DNA from: Antennarius striatus
Lineage: Eukaryota; Chordata; Actinopteri; Lophiiformes; Antennariidae
DNA length: 64,000 bases
Direction: 5' to 3'
Assembly (NCBI RefSeq): GCF_040054535.1
Contig: NC_090787.1
Span: 21,234,501-21,298,500 of the forward strand
The notes under the pieces are model-generated. The model saw only the letters and a program-made list of their open reading frames with translations. It had not been told where the DNA came from and did no database searches. Of this stretch, positions 41,001-51,220 are shown one piece after another. How positions within the stretch are numbered: position 1 is the first letter of the stretch; every line of letters begins with the position of its first letter. Position numbers and translations under genes: made by a program.

Positions 41001-44000
41001 ATATAAACTGTTCCCGCAAGCCTCAGCAAGGAGATCAAAATACTGGATTGATTTAGGGCCAAAAAACTACTACCCATTGTTCTCACCTCTTGTTAGAACC
41101 CACATATGACCATCAGGCCATCAGTGTCGATAAAAACCCTAAAGCTGTGGAGAACCTGGGGTTCTTCACTGAACCCACATGTTTCTATACGTTGAGTTCC
41201 TCTGCTGTCTTCAGTCAGTGGTGACCTGCTCAGTTCACCATGAGATGCTTCTGTGTGCCATGTGTTGGTGTCGGCCGTGGCTATAAAAGGACATAAACAT
41301 CTCCTGTTGCCCTGCCTCACAGTGCCCCCCCCCCCCTTGCTTCATGCTAACCGCTAGCAGAGCTCTGGAGCACAACTGCTAAGCCCTGTGACATTTTACA
41401 CATTCACAATGATGTGGTCTGAGAGAAGACAGCTGAGCTCAAATGCCCTCCAATGACCAGGGCTCCCCGCTCACGTCTCTACACACAAATGAAACATCCC
41501 ACACACTGGAAAACAAGACGTTCACTGACACAAACATCATACGACACCACGCTGGGTGAGGGATCAGTTAATACAAATAATGTAATATAAATATGAAGGT
41601 GATGTCTCCTGTTGTCCTCACCTGCCCGCTGAAACAGGCTCCAACAACACCTGCAGTTCAACTTTACAATTTATTGAGCAACAGTGATTAATAGCAGCTA
41701 CGATTACTGCAGTTTAAACCAGCCTGCAGATTTAAACTAATGCAATCTAAAAACACAAGACGTGAGGCGACACCGATCCAGTCCTCACTAATAGCCCTAC
41801 TCATTGGGTAACAGGCCAGCAGTGGCTATACTCAAACAAACACCTGCCTGTCCTTGCTGGAAGGCTTTGAGCCTCTTCTTGAAGCGAGAGGGCAGGACAA
41901 AGTCACAGCCGCGTGCCAGCAGGGCCAGCTCCTTCCTCAGGTCCGGGTCCTGGCGCAGAGACAGCTCCTTCATCCTCATCCTCGCTCCGGACAGGGTTGC
42001 AAACACACATAAACCGACACCGCGATGAATCCTGTGCTATCCTCTTGACTCAGAACCAGGTAGAACTCTACGCAAAAGTTGGTGGAAGCATTCAAAGTCC
42101 TCTGTGGTCGTCCTCTGTCACAGGGAGAACCTCTTGAAGTGCGACAGCAGCTGTTACTGCAGCTCTTCCCGTCCCATTCCAGATCTGCTCACACAATATT
42201 AACCCTAACTGCAGCTTTGTCCCAATCTCTACACAAGGTGCGTGCAGACATACACAATCCACAGGGGCAGGGAGCCCTGGCCTCAAAGCTGTCGGGCAGA
42301 TAAGAAATGATGGGGTGTGTGTGTGGGAGTCACTTAGCACATGTGTGGGGAGGGAGGGGTGTGTGCAGTGGATCTGCCCTTTCCAGTTTGCATTCCTCGG
42401 TGCTCATGAACGATTTGTAAAGACAGACCTGTTGGTGCAGCCTGCAGCAGGCAAAGATGCCAACTGAGGGATGCGCCTACATATCAAAACACACCGCCCC
42501 GTCAACACGCTTCCTTTCAGAGAGGCTCAAACACAACAGAAACTCAAGTCTGCATTGAAATATTAACTGTACTGTGAGTCTGGACAGTACATTCAGAAGA
42601 ACATTTTAAATAAAACTCCCAAAGCGGTGGAAAACAAACATAAATATTATTTCTGCTAGCTCTGCCTTCAGTAGTTATTAAATCCGTAAAACGTGACAAC
42701 ACCAGGCAGACAAAATAAACCTAATGAAAAGCTGGCAAATAAAGAAAAGAACCAACACATGATGACTTAATAATAGAAAAGCAGAGTGTAGGTCAAATCA
42801 CCAGTGAGACACAACACATATAATCAACTCCACTGTATCTGATCTTATGGTGGTCTTTGTTTTGCCTTCCCTTTGCGAGCCTGAGCTGCCAGCCATTCCA
42901 TGTCTTATTATAGTTGATGGGCAATAGAGGGGAGGGAGGGAAATGTCAAATTCAAAGAATGATGACCGAACCAGTCTGCACCTATTAAAAGCACCAGCAT
43001 ACACTGTTTAGGCAATCCAAGAAACTGGATCTGGAGAAACTCGGGTCTATCTTTATTCCTTAAACAAACATCTGCTTCCGTTTGAAGCCGTGCTGGAGTG
43101 ATGGTGATTACACCAATTCTCCACCAGTATCCTGATCTAACAGCTGTGTGGGTACCTCCACACACACTATACATAGTCTGCCCTATATGTCCACTGATGA
43201 AACTGTAGATCGAGCACAATGGTTTAGAGATACCTACATCAGTAAGCTATGCTGCTAAGCTTATATTTGTTGGTAATAAAAACACCCTACTGGTTTTTTA
43301 GATTGGTGGGTGCCAGCATGCACATTTTCCAATGGTTTCAGACAAACCCAGTTCCTGTTATCCCTCACACAGGACACTGCACATGCTGGATAAGCTGTTT
43401 ATGGGATGATTTCACAGTGGCTGCGGCCTTGTCCCGCTCATCAATTCAAACCAAATATGGAAAAGAAAGCAACAAGGCCATGTTGAAACGGTAGATCAGA
43501 TGAAACTGTCAACACGTTTGGAACTCCGTTTCATCTGTTTGTGTATCTGAGCAAAACGAAATGTGAGGTGTGTTTCATTAACAGGGACCCACAACACAGC
43601 AGGGACGATGATGTGTTGGTTTACATGTGAGGCAGCCTGTCTGATGGTGTTTAAGATACCATCACACACAGATAAAAAAAACCACACAGGCTCTGAATGC
43701 AAACCTCACATGGGACTGTATGAAAAATGTGCCTTTAAAATAACCCGCTGGATCAGTTCCAGCTATATTAAAGCTATATATGATCATATTAAGGCCACTG
43801 CAGGGAGACATGTACCCACTGAAGAAACATAGAACAGGTTACAATAGAATGATGTTCATACTCAATTCACTGAGCCAGTCAGAAAACACGAGGAGCCGCT
43901 GGATCTATAGCGTGTTGTATCTGATTCACACACAAATGTGTCTGATCATGTTCACGTTATTACATAACAAAGATTAGGAAACAGTTTGGAGTGAATGGCT

Positions 44001-44632
44001 GCAGGTAGAGGTGTCAGCAGGTAGAGGAGCACTCAGATTCACACTGCTGCAATTTGCTGGACTACAATCAGCTGTTGCTCACATTCAACACACAACACAG
44101 ACGACAGAAAAGCAACCATAGTAGAGAAATATAGATTCCAGAAGGGTGGCGCAAAACTGATCAACCACTCCCTGAGGGCTTCCCCCGCTGTCAATACAAG
44201 CACACACGGAGTCCCACTAACACCGGCTACCGCTGGCTTCCCTGTCTGTGTTACAGCACTTACAGTATATGTCTAGTATCACAATGAATCCAGAGGTGAC
44301 AAATCGTCTCATGACAAAGGGGTACAGCTGTACATCAGTACAGAAACCATGCTGCTATGAAATCCAGAGTGTCCTGGCCGAATCCAGCACAATCACATGT
44401 CTGACACATGTGAACATGGGCCAGAAATAGGCCTGATTCACTGACAACCCAGTGACTGAGAGAAGACCCTGTGACAACATGGAACAATACGGATTCTACA
44501 CCCAGAAATGGATCAAAGGGTCAGATCACTAAAGACGGAGGAAGAGGAAAAGCTACACATGAATGTCATTTTCTATGTGCTGTTTTTACATGGAGGGAGA
44601 CAGACAGACAGACACAGACACACACACGCACA

Positions 44633-44689
<57 letters not shown>

Positions 44690-47600
44690 CCTTTGGGCTA
44701 TTTCTCAGAAGTTTTAGTCAAATCCTGAAGTTTCCAGTGGTTCATTTTCTCTCACAGGTCACCATTGCTCCAAAATAAACGGACTTGCGGGAAATAGTTC
44801 AACACCTGGTTCTCTGTGACAGGTCACATGACCCCAGACTCCAGCTTCAAATAGCTTCGATGTTGCTGAGCCTAACTAAGCATGCTATAAAAATACCGCT
44901 TGAGAAATAACCGTATAATCCTAAATGCATAGCTGTGAAGAGAAGCAAATTCATTTCTAATGTTCTACCTGACTATAACGAAGAGAGGGAGGCCAAAGAA
45001 GACATGGAGACAGACTGCCAAAGAAGACCTAAGTGAGATGGGTGTCAGCTGGCATGGAGTAAGAAGGGTCGCAAGAGACCGGAGCAATTGGAGGAGACTC
45101 GTCGCCCAATGTTCCAAATAGGAATGGATGGAACTAACTAACTAACCTGACTAAAGCTACTGATGGTACGTGAGGGAACAAGGGTAAGCATGACAGGAAG
45201 GAAACCCACTCCCTCATGTGGAGCTGACATTCACTCCACAGTGTAAATAAACACTTTAAAACCATATGGTCATACAATCAGCAGAATTTTACACCATTTA
45301 ATTTAGAATAAATTACCCAGGATGAATCTGCTGCCACACCTCATCTCAATGTGTATGTGATGCCAACAGAAGGCGACCTAGGCTATCTATATCAGTGTCT
45401 GATGTCAAAGTCACACCAGCTGTTCCAGCCTGCATCAAAGTCACATAAATGGAATTTTTGAGTAATCCTTTAAAGAATGCATCTTTATGTAGGAATTAGC
45501 TTTCTTTTCTTAAAATAGAAGTATTACTTTATAACAACCTCACAGTCCCTTTAATATTGAGAGACACTGTTGGCACATGCCATTAAACATCACAACCAAA
45601 CACAGACTGTCCAGCAGTTGTTCTGTGTTAATCTTTGAGGGAAAGGGAGGCATTCAGGGCCAAGAGCCACATGGATATGAATAATACAAAAGTTTAAATC
45701 CATCTGACATCATGCTGTTGTATCGTACAGCTGAACATTAAATACAGAGGATGTATCCTAGAGTTTGCATCCTCTACCTCAGGTAGGAGTTTAATAGCTA
45801 ATGTAGTCTCTGCATTAGCAGACATAGAATGAGTACACTCCAAATGACCCCTCCCCCTCACAAAGGAACTGTAGCACCCCACCCTTAATAGGGAAGCCTT
45901 TTCCACAGCTGGTCAATTTAATCAGTCAGTTTCTAATCTATGGTGAATTATAGACACAGGCAGGCTCACAACACTACAACACAATAGTGAAGACATGGGC
46001 ATTCAACATAACTACTGCCTCGCTCTGAGTGGAACATGAGGTCTAGTCATTCAGCTGTGATGTTTCAGTCAACAAGAGAACACATGTCCCACCAGTGACC
46101 ACTCCAGTACCTCCTCACGCGTGTCTTTAGCATGTCAACAACATGTAGAAGGCAACATTTCTGAGAGCACTTGTCCCCAGCTGTCTGGCTATCTCACTCC
46201 TATCACAGCCAGTTCACAGTTTCCTGTTTCAACCCAGATGAGATGGGAAACAACTAAAACTACTTCAATTAAGCTTGATTTTGTCCACAAATCAAAGGCA
46301 AAAATGACCTGAAGATGAGACACAGCAGCACACAAGATGAATGAATGAGTAGCCCGGGTGGCAGGCATAACCTAGATTGAGATGTAATATCCCATAAGTA
46401 TGTGACTAATATTAACAAAATGTACTCGTAGACATGGAGGACCCACTATGATAGACTATGCTGAACAGACTCTATAGTCTCTGGTGCCGTGGAGCATTCA
46501 GCAGCCTCTGCTGGCCTGCCTTGGAAAGGAAGCATCCAAGAGTTTCAACAGAAAAAGACCAAGTTTGGAAGCACTACAAATTTTCATCCATTAAAACAGT
46601 TCAGATAACTAAATAAACTGATTGTTGTCCCTGTAAGTAGAATTTGAAAAAAGACGATCTTCTGACTCTAGGGTTAAAAAACAAAAAACAGTATTGAAAC
46701 AAACATGACACATGTCATAAATGAAAGTAAATTCAACAAGACAGAGATAAAGCAAAACACAACAAATGCACTATCACAATTTACTATTTAAAGTTGGATA
46801 CGTGTGTTTTAATAGGATGAAACTTTTGGCTCTACTGTAGCTACGAGCTCCATGTCTTGGTTAATGTTTTGCAGAATTAACATCAAAACCAAAACTGGTA
46901 AAAACTGGCTCCATTCCACTTCAGTGTTGCAACAAGCCATGACAGTGGGGCAGTAAGCAAATATGCACAATACTAGAACCCCCAACACAACAAGGCTCAA
47001 AGGAATTCAGACATCATATATACTTACATGCTTTCGTTCTCTATATGTTGGAATGCCTCTCTGAAAAAGTACCTGACACAACCTTTTTGAAGGTTTAACT
47101 TCAGAAATTAGGATTAAAAGCAAACTGTTTTAAACAAAAATCATTGTCTGATAATTAAATGTTAAGACACTTCCTTCCTGCATGTGCCAGAAATCCTCAT
47201 TCTTGTCTGTGTGGAATTAAAAAACAAAACAAGCTTACTGTTAAATATCAGTATTAATGTAAGAATCAGATTATATGAGTGTAGAAAGTAGGGATTAAAA
47301 ACTCAGGCTACTAAAAACACAACAATGACTCAAATGTAACTGCCACAGATTCAACATGATATAAATATACATTACAAATTAATTGTACATCATTTACCTT
47401 TAAGTATAGTTTAAAAAACTACTATGGAATGTGCATGTCTGACTGAGAGTGTTGTGCAACAAAAAACATTGATCACCTTGTTGATCAATGGGTAGTTGGC
47501 TCAGACTGAACATCTCTTGATAACTTTTGTTATCAGAAATGTAAGATGACAGCCCTTCTGGCATGAAATGTTAAGAAAGCGTAAACTTGTTCAAATTTCT

Positions 47601-48077
47601 CACAATGTTGCTTAACAGTTTGTACAAAAAGTTCAGGAATGAGGGCCTGAGGAGAACACCTCATGTTCTTACATAATGTGAAACCACCTGAAGGTTTCTG
47701 AGTCCATGGGTTCACGGTTTCCACAGATAATTTACCTTTTTTGTGCTGACGGACCTCCTAAGCAGTCTGCCACTGGGTCCGATCATCCTGGTGCTGCCAC
47801 AGCCTGAGGGAAGAGTACTGGAGGAAGAGGAGGTGCCGAGAGGAGCAGGTTTCTTCTCCGTCCAGTTCTTCTCTGGTGCCACATTCTTGTTTTCATTCAG
47901 GGTCAGCGGCTTCTTATCTTGGACGCCCCCGTTGATCAAATCGACCTGCTGTCCACTTTTGATCAGGTCCAGATAGTCTTTGAGGAGAGACTGGGTCGCG
48001 GGGTCACTCAGCCAGCTGACGAAGAGCTCGTCAACCTTCATCTTCAGGACCGGCTGGAGGACTTGTGCTGACGGCAT
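32977..48077 (-). CDS. ppp2r3b: PP2A regulatory subunit B'' beta (PR70 type), complete, 577 aa
   Basis: Coding exons in order on the minus strand: 48077-47736, 39947-39762, 39404-39301, 38711-38609, 37665-37591, 37493-37407, 37174-37018, 36464-36416, 36229-36140, 36045-35870, 34890-34772, 34703-34597, 33115-32977 (stop 32979-32977). All phases agree; 578 codons with stop, against 575 aa for human PR70. The start gives [20 protein letters not shown], the conserved PPP2R3B N-terminus. It is followed by a variable Ser/Pro-rich linker, then the B'' core. Two EF-hand loops are intact: [12 protein letters not shown] (about residues 333-345) and [12 protein letters not shown] (about 407-418). Between them is [19 protein letters not shown]. 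The C-terminus is acidic ([11 protein letters not shown]). The protein directs the PP2A catalytic dimer to substrates under calcium control; PR70/PR48 is known for CDC6 dephosphorylation. A 49-bp exon (36464-36416) carries [13 protein letters not shown]. The first coding intron is 7.8 kb and contains a candidate second first exon. Confidence 0.95.
34283..34410. repeat. Repeat with paired TGACCTTGA / TCAAGGTCA palindromes
   Basis: Two related units follow one another in the intron before exon 34703-34597. Each has TGACCTTGAC, then a reverse-complement AGGTCAAGG or TCAAGGTCAAAG, then TTTCATCCCCTT. The TCAAGGTCA word equals the extended nuclear-receptor half-site (ERR/SF-1 type). It looks like part of a dispersed fish repeat, but I cannot name it. 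Confidence 0.5.
35010..35034. repeat. Short (GT)n tract
   Basis: About 12 GT units in a ppp2r3b intron. Confidence 0.85.
36936..36992. repeat. Interrupted (GT)n tract beside a ppp2r3b exon
   Basis: About 27 GT units with AT and CT interruptions, 26 bases from the donor of exon 37174-37018. On the transcribed (minus) strand it is (CA)n following a splice donor, as seen in stag3. Confidence 0.9.
41848..41979 (-). CDS. ppp2r3b: Candidate alternative first exon of ppp2r3b (PR72-like N-terminus, 44 codons)
   Basis: On the minus strand from ATG 41979 the frame reads [44 protein letters not shown]. This is very close to the PR72-specific first exon of the paralogue PPP2R3A as I remember it (MMIKETSLRRDPDLRGELAF ... 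[19 protein letters not shown]). The exon is 44 codons, the length reported for the PR72-specific end. Its last codon is followed by GCAGGT, so a GC donor at 41847-41846 keeps phase 0 and joins the common exon at 39947. Using the GT four bases later would be out of frame. The product would be 507 residues, without the 114-residue PR70 head. A further in-frame ATG lies two codons inside. Upstream the frame stays open for nine codons, starting MFATLSGAR. Confidence 0.78.
44627..44687. repeat. (CA)n microsatellite
   Basis: About 28 CA units with CG interruptions at the left side, in the first coding intron of ppp2r3b. Confidence 0.93.
44976..45144 (+). mobile_element. Very short 5'-truncated LINE 3' end with target duplication
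   Basis: Codons 44984-45118 read [20 protein letters not shown], then [25 protein letters not shown] and stop (45119-45121). This is the extreme C-terminus of a non-LTR retrotransposon ORF2 (a GRPKKTW basic motif and W-x-x-LVA ending). A short (AACT)n tail follows at 45132-45144. The 9-base word ACCTGACTA occurs at 44967-44975 and again at 45145-45153, a plausible target-site duplication. The copy is only 169 bp. It is on the + strand, antisense to ppp2r3b. It differs from the RTE-like copy at 207-1065. Confidence 0.75.
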
Positions 48078-48090
48078 TTTAGTGGCGGCT
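48075..48090 (-). promoter_or_regulatory. ppp2r3b start context and 5'UTR splice acceptor
   Basis: On the minus strand a strong acceptor (CTCTGTTTCTCCACCACAG) precedes AGCCGCCACTAAAATG. The start codon therefore sits only 13 bases into its exon, and the gene must have an upstream noncoding exon. Confidence 0.7.
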
Positions 48091-48515
48091 CTGTGGTGGA
48101 GAAACAGAGAGGTTATCGTCTCAAAAACACCGGGAGAACCCCCAGCAGAGCCTCGGCGGGGGGCCGGTGAACACAGCCCAGAGCTGACTGCACTGGAGCA
48201 GCTAGCAGGCTAGCGGCTAACAACACACCCACCGGTGACGTCATTCCCTGTTAGCGCGAACTGTCACCGACCCGGCCCACATGTAAGAGTGAACGTAACT
48301 AAATCAACACCCCCGCCCCCCCGCTAAGGTTGTCTACTTATTAAAATCGAAATAAAACCTCTTTTCTTCGCTAACACGACTTAAAGCCACAGAGGTATCC
48401 ATAAAGGAGCTGTGTGAGTCAGTAGGTAGTGGAGGCGATGTTAGCTAGACAAAAAGTTGTAGCAGTGTTTAGTTAGCATCGATAGCATCAGTGCGCTGGA
48501 GGCTAAAACACCTAC

Positions 48516-48780
48516 CAGAGTGAACTAACGGGAGAGTCAACCGCGTTGATCGAATCTACATCACGTCCACCGAACGTGAAGCTGGAGCAGGTATCTCCTG
48601 TGCTCTGCGGGAACGTAACGTAACGTAACGTAACGTAACGTGTTGCTGACGTTCATAACAAACGCGCTGAAAACAGGGAACTCCTCGCGCGCACGTTCCC
48701 GTTCCCCTAGTAACCAGGAGGAAGGTCTCGCGAGATTTTCCGCGAGTTAAACTGGGCGCGTCGTACATGCTGCGTCCGCT
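48516..48780 (-). promoter_or_regulatory. ppp2r3b promoter and noncoding first exon
   Basis: A good donor on the minus strand (CTG/GTAGGT, exon edge at 48516) ends a probable noncoding first exon. Upstream lies a CpG-rich stretch with the palindrome TCTCGCGAGA (48726-48735), a known core-promoter word of housekeeping, often TATA-less genes. A six-fold ACGTA repeat lies at 48612-48640. CpG density is higher here than anywhere nearby. The exact transcription start is unknown. Confidence 0.65.
48612..48640. repeat. (ACGTA)n pentanucleotide repeat in the ppp2r3b leader/promoter
   Basis: 29 bases made of almost six ACGTA units, each holding an ACGT core and two CpG-adjacent positions. Confidence 0.95.
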
Positions 48781-49454
48781 GCCGTCCGCAGGGGGCTGAG
48801 TGGGGCTGTGGGGGAAAGTATTTGACGAGACATGTTTGTCATGCGATTATAATAATAATCAATATATTTATATTGAACAGTTCATGGGATAGATATTTAG
48901 TTAAAGGGAATGAATGAATGTTTCACTGAATATATGTGTTGAACTGAAACATTATTTCAGGATAATGTTTATGTTGTTAAAAGACTACATTACCCACAGT
49001 GCCTAGAGAAAGGGTGAAGGAAATTATGGAATGGACATAATTGATTTAAACTGTTGCTGTTAGCCCTTAATGGAAAGATAAATTACGATGTACTCCTCAG
49101 GTTCACAGTTCACATGTATTCAACCCTTTTTTGTTCAGTAAACTGTTTAAACTTCAGTCAAGTTCTGTCTCATCATTTTTTAAAGTCAAGTTTGGAATAA
49201 CAATTTTTAGTTTAAGTCATAGCACCTCTGAGCACTACTTTTAACACAAATATTAGGAAACAAACTCTTAAACTCAGTCATCATTAGTCATTGAGATACT
49301 TCTTGTATTAATGTTTCCTCTTTTGTGTCACCAGATTTAATGATATCAAAGACTCAAAGAAAGAACACAACATGATCAGTCTTTCCTGTTGTCTGTGGTA
49401 ATATTATAGTTCTCAATCCAACACTGGTTCATGAGTACACAGATGCAACAAGAC
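48781..49454. other. Intergenic DNA between the ppp2r3b promoter and the Rex-like LINE
   Basis: AT-rich sequence with no coding or repeat structure that I can identify. Confidence 0.6.
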
Positions 49455-49562
<108 letters not shown>

Positions 49563-51220
49563 GGATTATTAAAGTATCTATCAGAGGAAATTGCACATAT
49601 CCACTGCTCAGCCAAACACCAGGAAAAAAACAAAAACAAAACAGGACATACCACAAGACATACACTACAATAACAGACACATGTAGCATTAACAGGGCAT
49701 ATACTAAACTATAACTAAAATATAAACAGTATAAAATTAAAATATAAACAGTATAAAATTAAATTAAATCCATTTAACCCCGTGCTGACCTCCCACCTCC
49801 CCCCGCTCCTCCTGAGAGAGTCATTGTACCCCCTGATGGCACGGGGCACGAAGGAGGACCTCAGCCTCTCTGTGGAGGCGCTGTGTGACAGCAGTCTGCC
49901 GCTGAAGGTGCTCCTCTGCTGGGAGAAGGTGGTGTGTAGGGGGGGGGGGGGGGGGCTGGTGTTGTTCATGATAGCCTTAACTTTAGACATGGTCCTGCTC
50001 TCCAGAACTGTCTCCACAGAGTCCAGGCTCAGCCCGACCACTGAGCCCGCTCTGTGGATGAGTCTGTTCAGACGGTCCATATCTCTTTTCCTGGCCCCCC
50101 CACCCCAACACACAATGGCGTATGACAGCACAGTGGAGACTACGGACTGATAGAACATGAGAAGGAGCTTAGGACAGATGTTGAAGGAGGCCAGCCTCCT
50201 CAGGAAGTACATCCTGCTCTGCCCCTTCTTGTACACACAGTTGGACTTGAGTGACCAGTCCAGTCTGCTGTCTAGCTGCAGTCCCAGGTACTGATAGTTT
50301 CCTACCACCCCCACCTCACTGCCCTCCATGATAACCAAGTCAGCCACCAATGCCCTGTACCCCCCCTCATCACCCTCCCGGATACATGCCACTATCGCAG
50401 TGTCATCGGAGTACTTCTGTATGTATCCGAGTTGTGCTTGAAGTCTGATGTGTAGAGGGTGAAGAGAATGGGGGATAGAACGGTCCCTTGTGGCGCCCCC
50501 GTGCTGCTGGTCACCATAGAAGACAAACAGTCCCCCATACGGACGTACTGGGGTCTGTCCGTTAGGTAGTCCGTAATCCAGCTCACGAGGTAGGGGTCCA
50601 CAGCCATGGAGGTCAGTTTATCCTGCAGGAGCTGGGGCTGGATGGTGTTGAAGGCGCTCGCAAAGTCAAAGAAGAGCACTCTGACGGCACAGCCCCCAGC
50701 GTCCAGGTAGGAGAGTATGCGGTGGAGGATGTACAAGACAGCGTCGTCAACCCCAACCTTGGCCTGACAGGTGAACTGGAGAGGGTCCATAGCACCCTGC
50801 ACCTGTGGACGCATGAGCTCCAGGACCAGTCGCTCTAGGGTCTTCATTACGTGGGAGGTAAGAGCGACCGGTCGGTGGTCGTTGAGCTCAGTAGGGCGTC
50901 CTTTCTTGGGTACAGGGACAATGCAGGAGGTCTTCCACAGTGACGGGACCCTCCCCAGCCGCAGACTGAGGTTGAACAATCGCTGCAGGGGGTCCACTGG
51001 TTCCGAAGCCTAGGCTCGGAGGAGTCTTGGGGGGATCTTATCCGGTCCAGCCGCCTTATAAGGACGGAGCCTCCGCAGCGTTGTCGTCACCAGGTCTGCA
51101 GTGATGATGGTCTCGGTCCTGGTGGGAGCAGGAGGACGTGACAAGGTTGGAAGTCCAGTGGTTGAGGTGGGGCCGTTGAGCTTCGCAGTTCTTGGAGTGA
51201 TCAAGTTACTTCACATATGA
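49563..51220 (-). mobile_element. 5'-truncated L2/Rex-like LINE with reverse transcriptase, decayed
   Basis: On the minus strand the order is: about 51204-51013 (KAAGPDKIPPRLLRA), stop, 50997-50392 (VPVPKKGRPTELNDHRPVAL, then VLFFDFASAFNTIQP and STGAPQGTVLSPILFTLYTS), then a frame change and SDDTAIVACI, and 50340-49790 (YQYLGLQLDSRLDW ... SVVSTVLSYAIVCWGG). These are the ordered motifs of a non-LTR reverse transcriptase, including the SDDTA catalytic box. One base is lost near 50400, about 35 residues between IREGDEGGYRALV and the YLG motif are deleted, and at least one stop breaks the start. The 3' end reads GATACTTTAATAATCC(CTAT)n, the terminus of Rex/L2-type fish LINEs. The 5' limit near 51200-51220 is approximate. 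Confidence 0.88.

Larger units (their letters stand above)
39948..47735 (-). other. 7.8-kb first coding intron of ppp2r3b
   Basis: Besides the PR72-like exon (41979-41848) and a tiny LINE copy (44976-45144), it holds a CA tract (44627-44687) and otherwise unique-looking sequence. I found no other exon matching the family. Confidence 0.6.
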
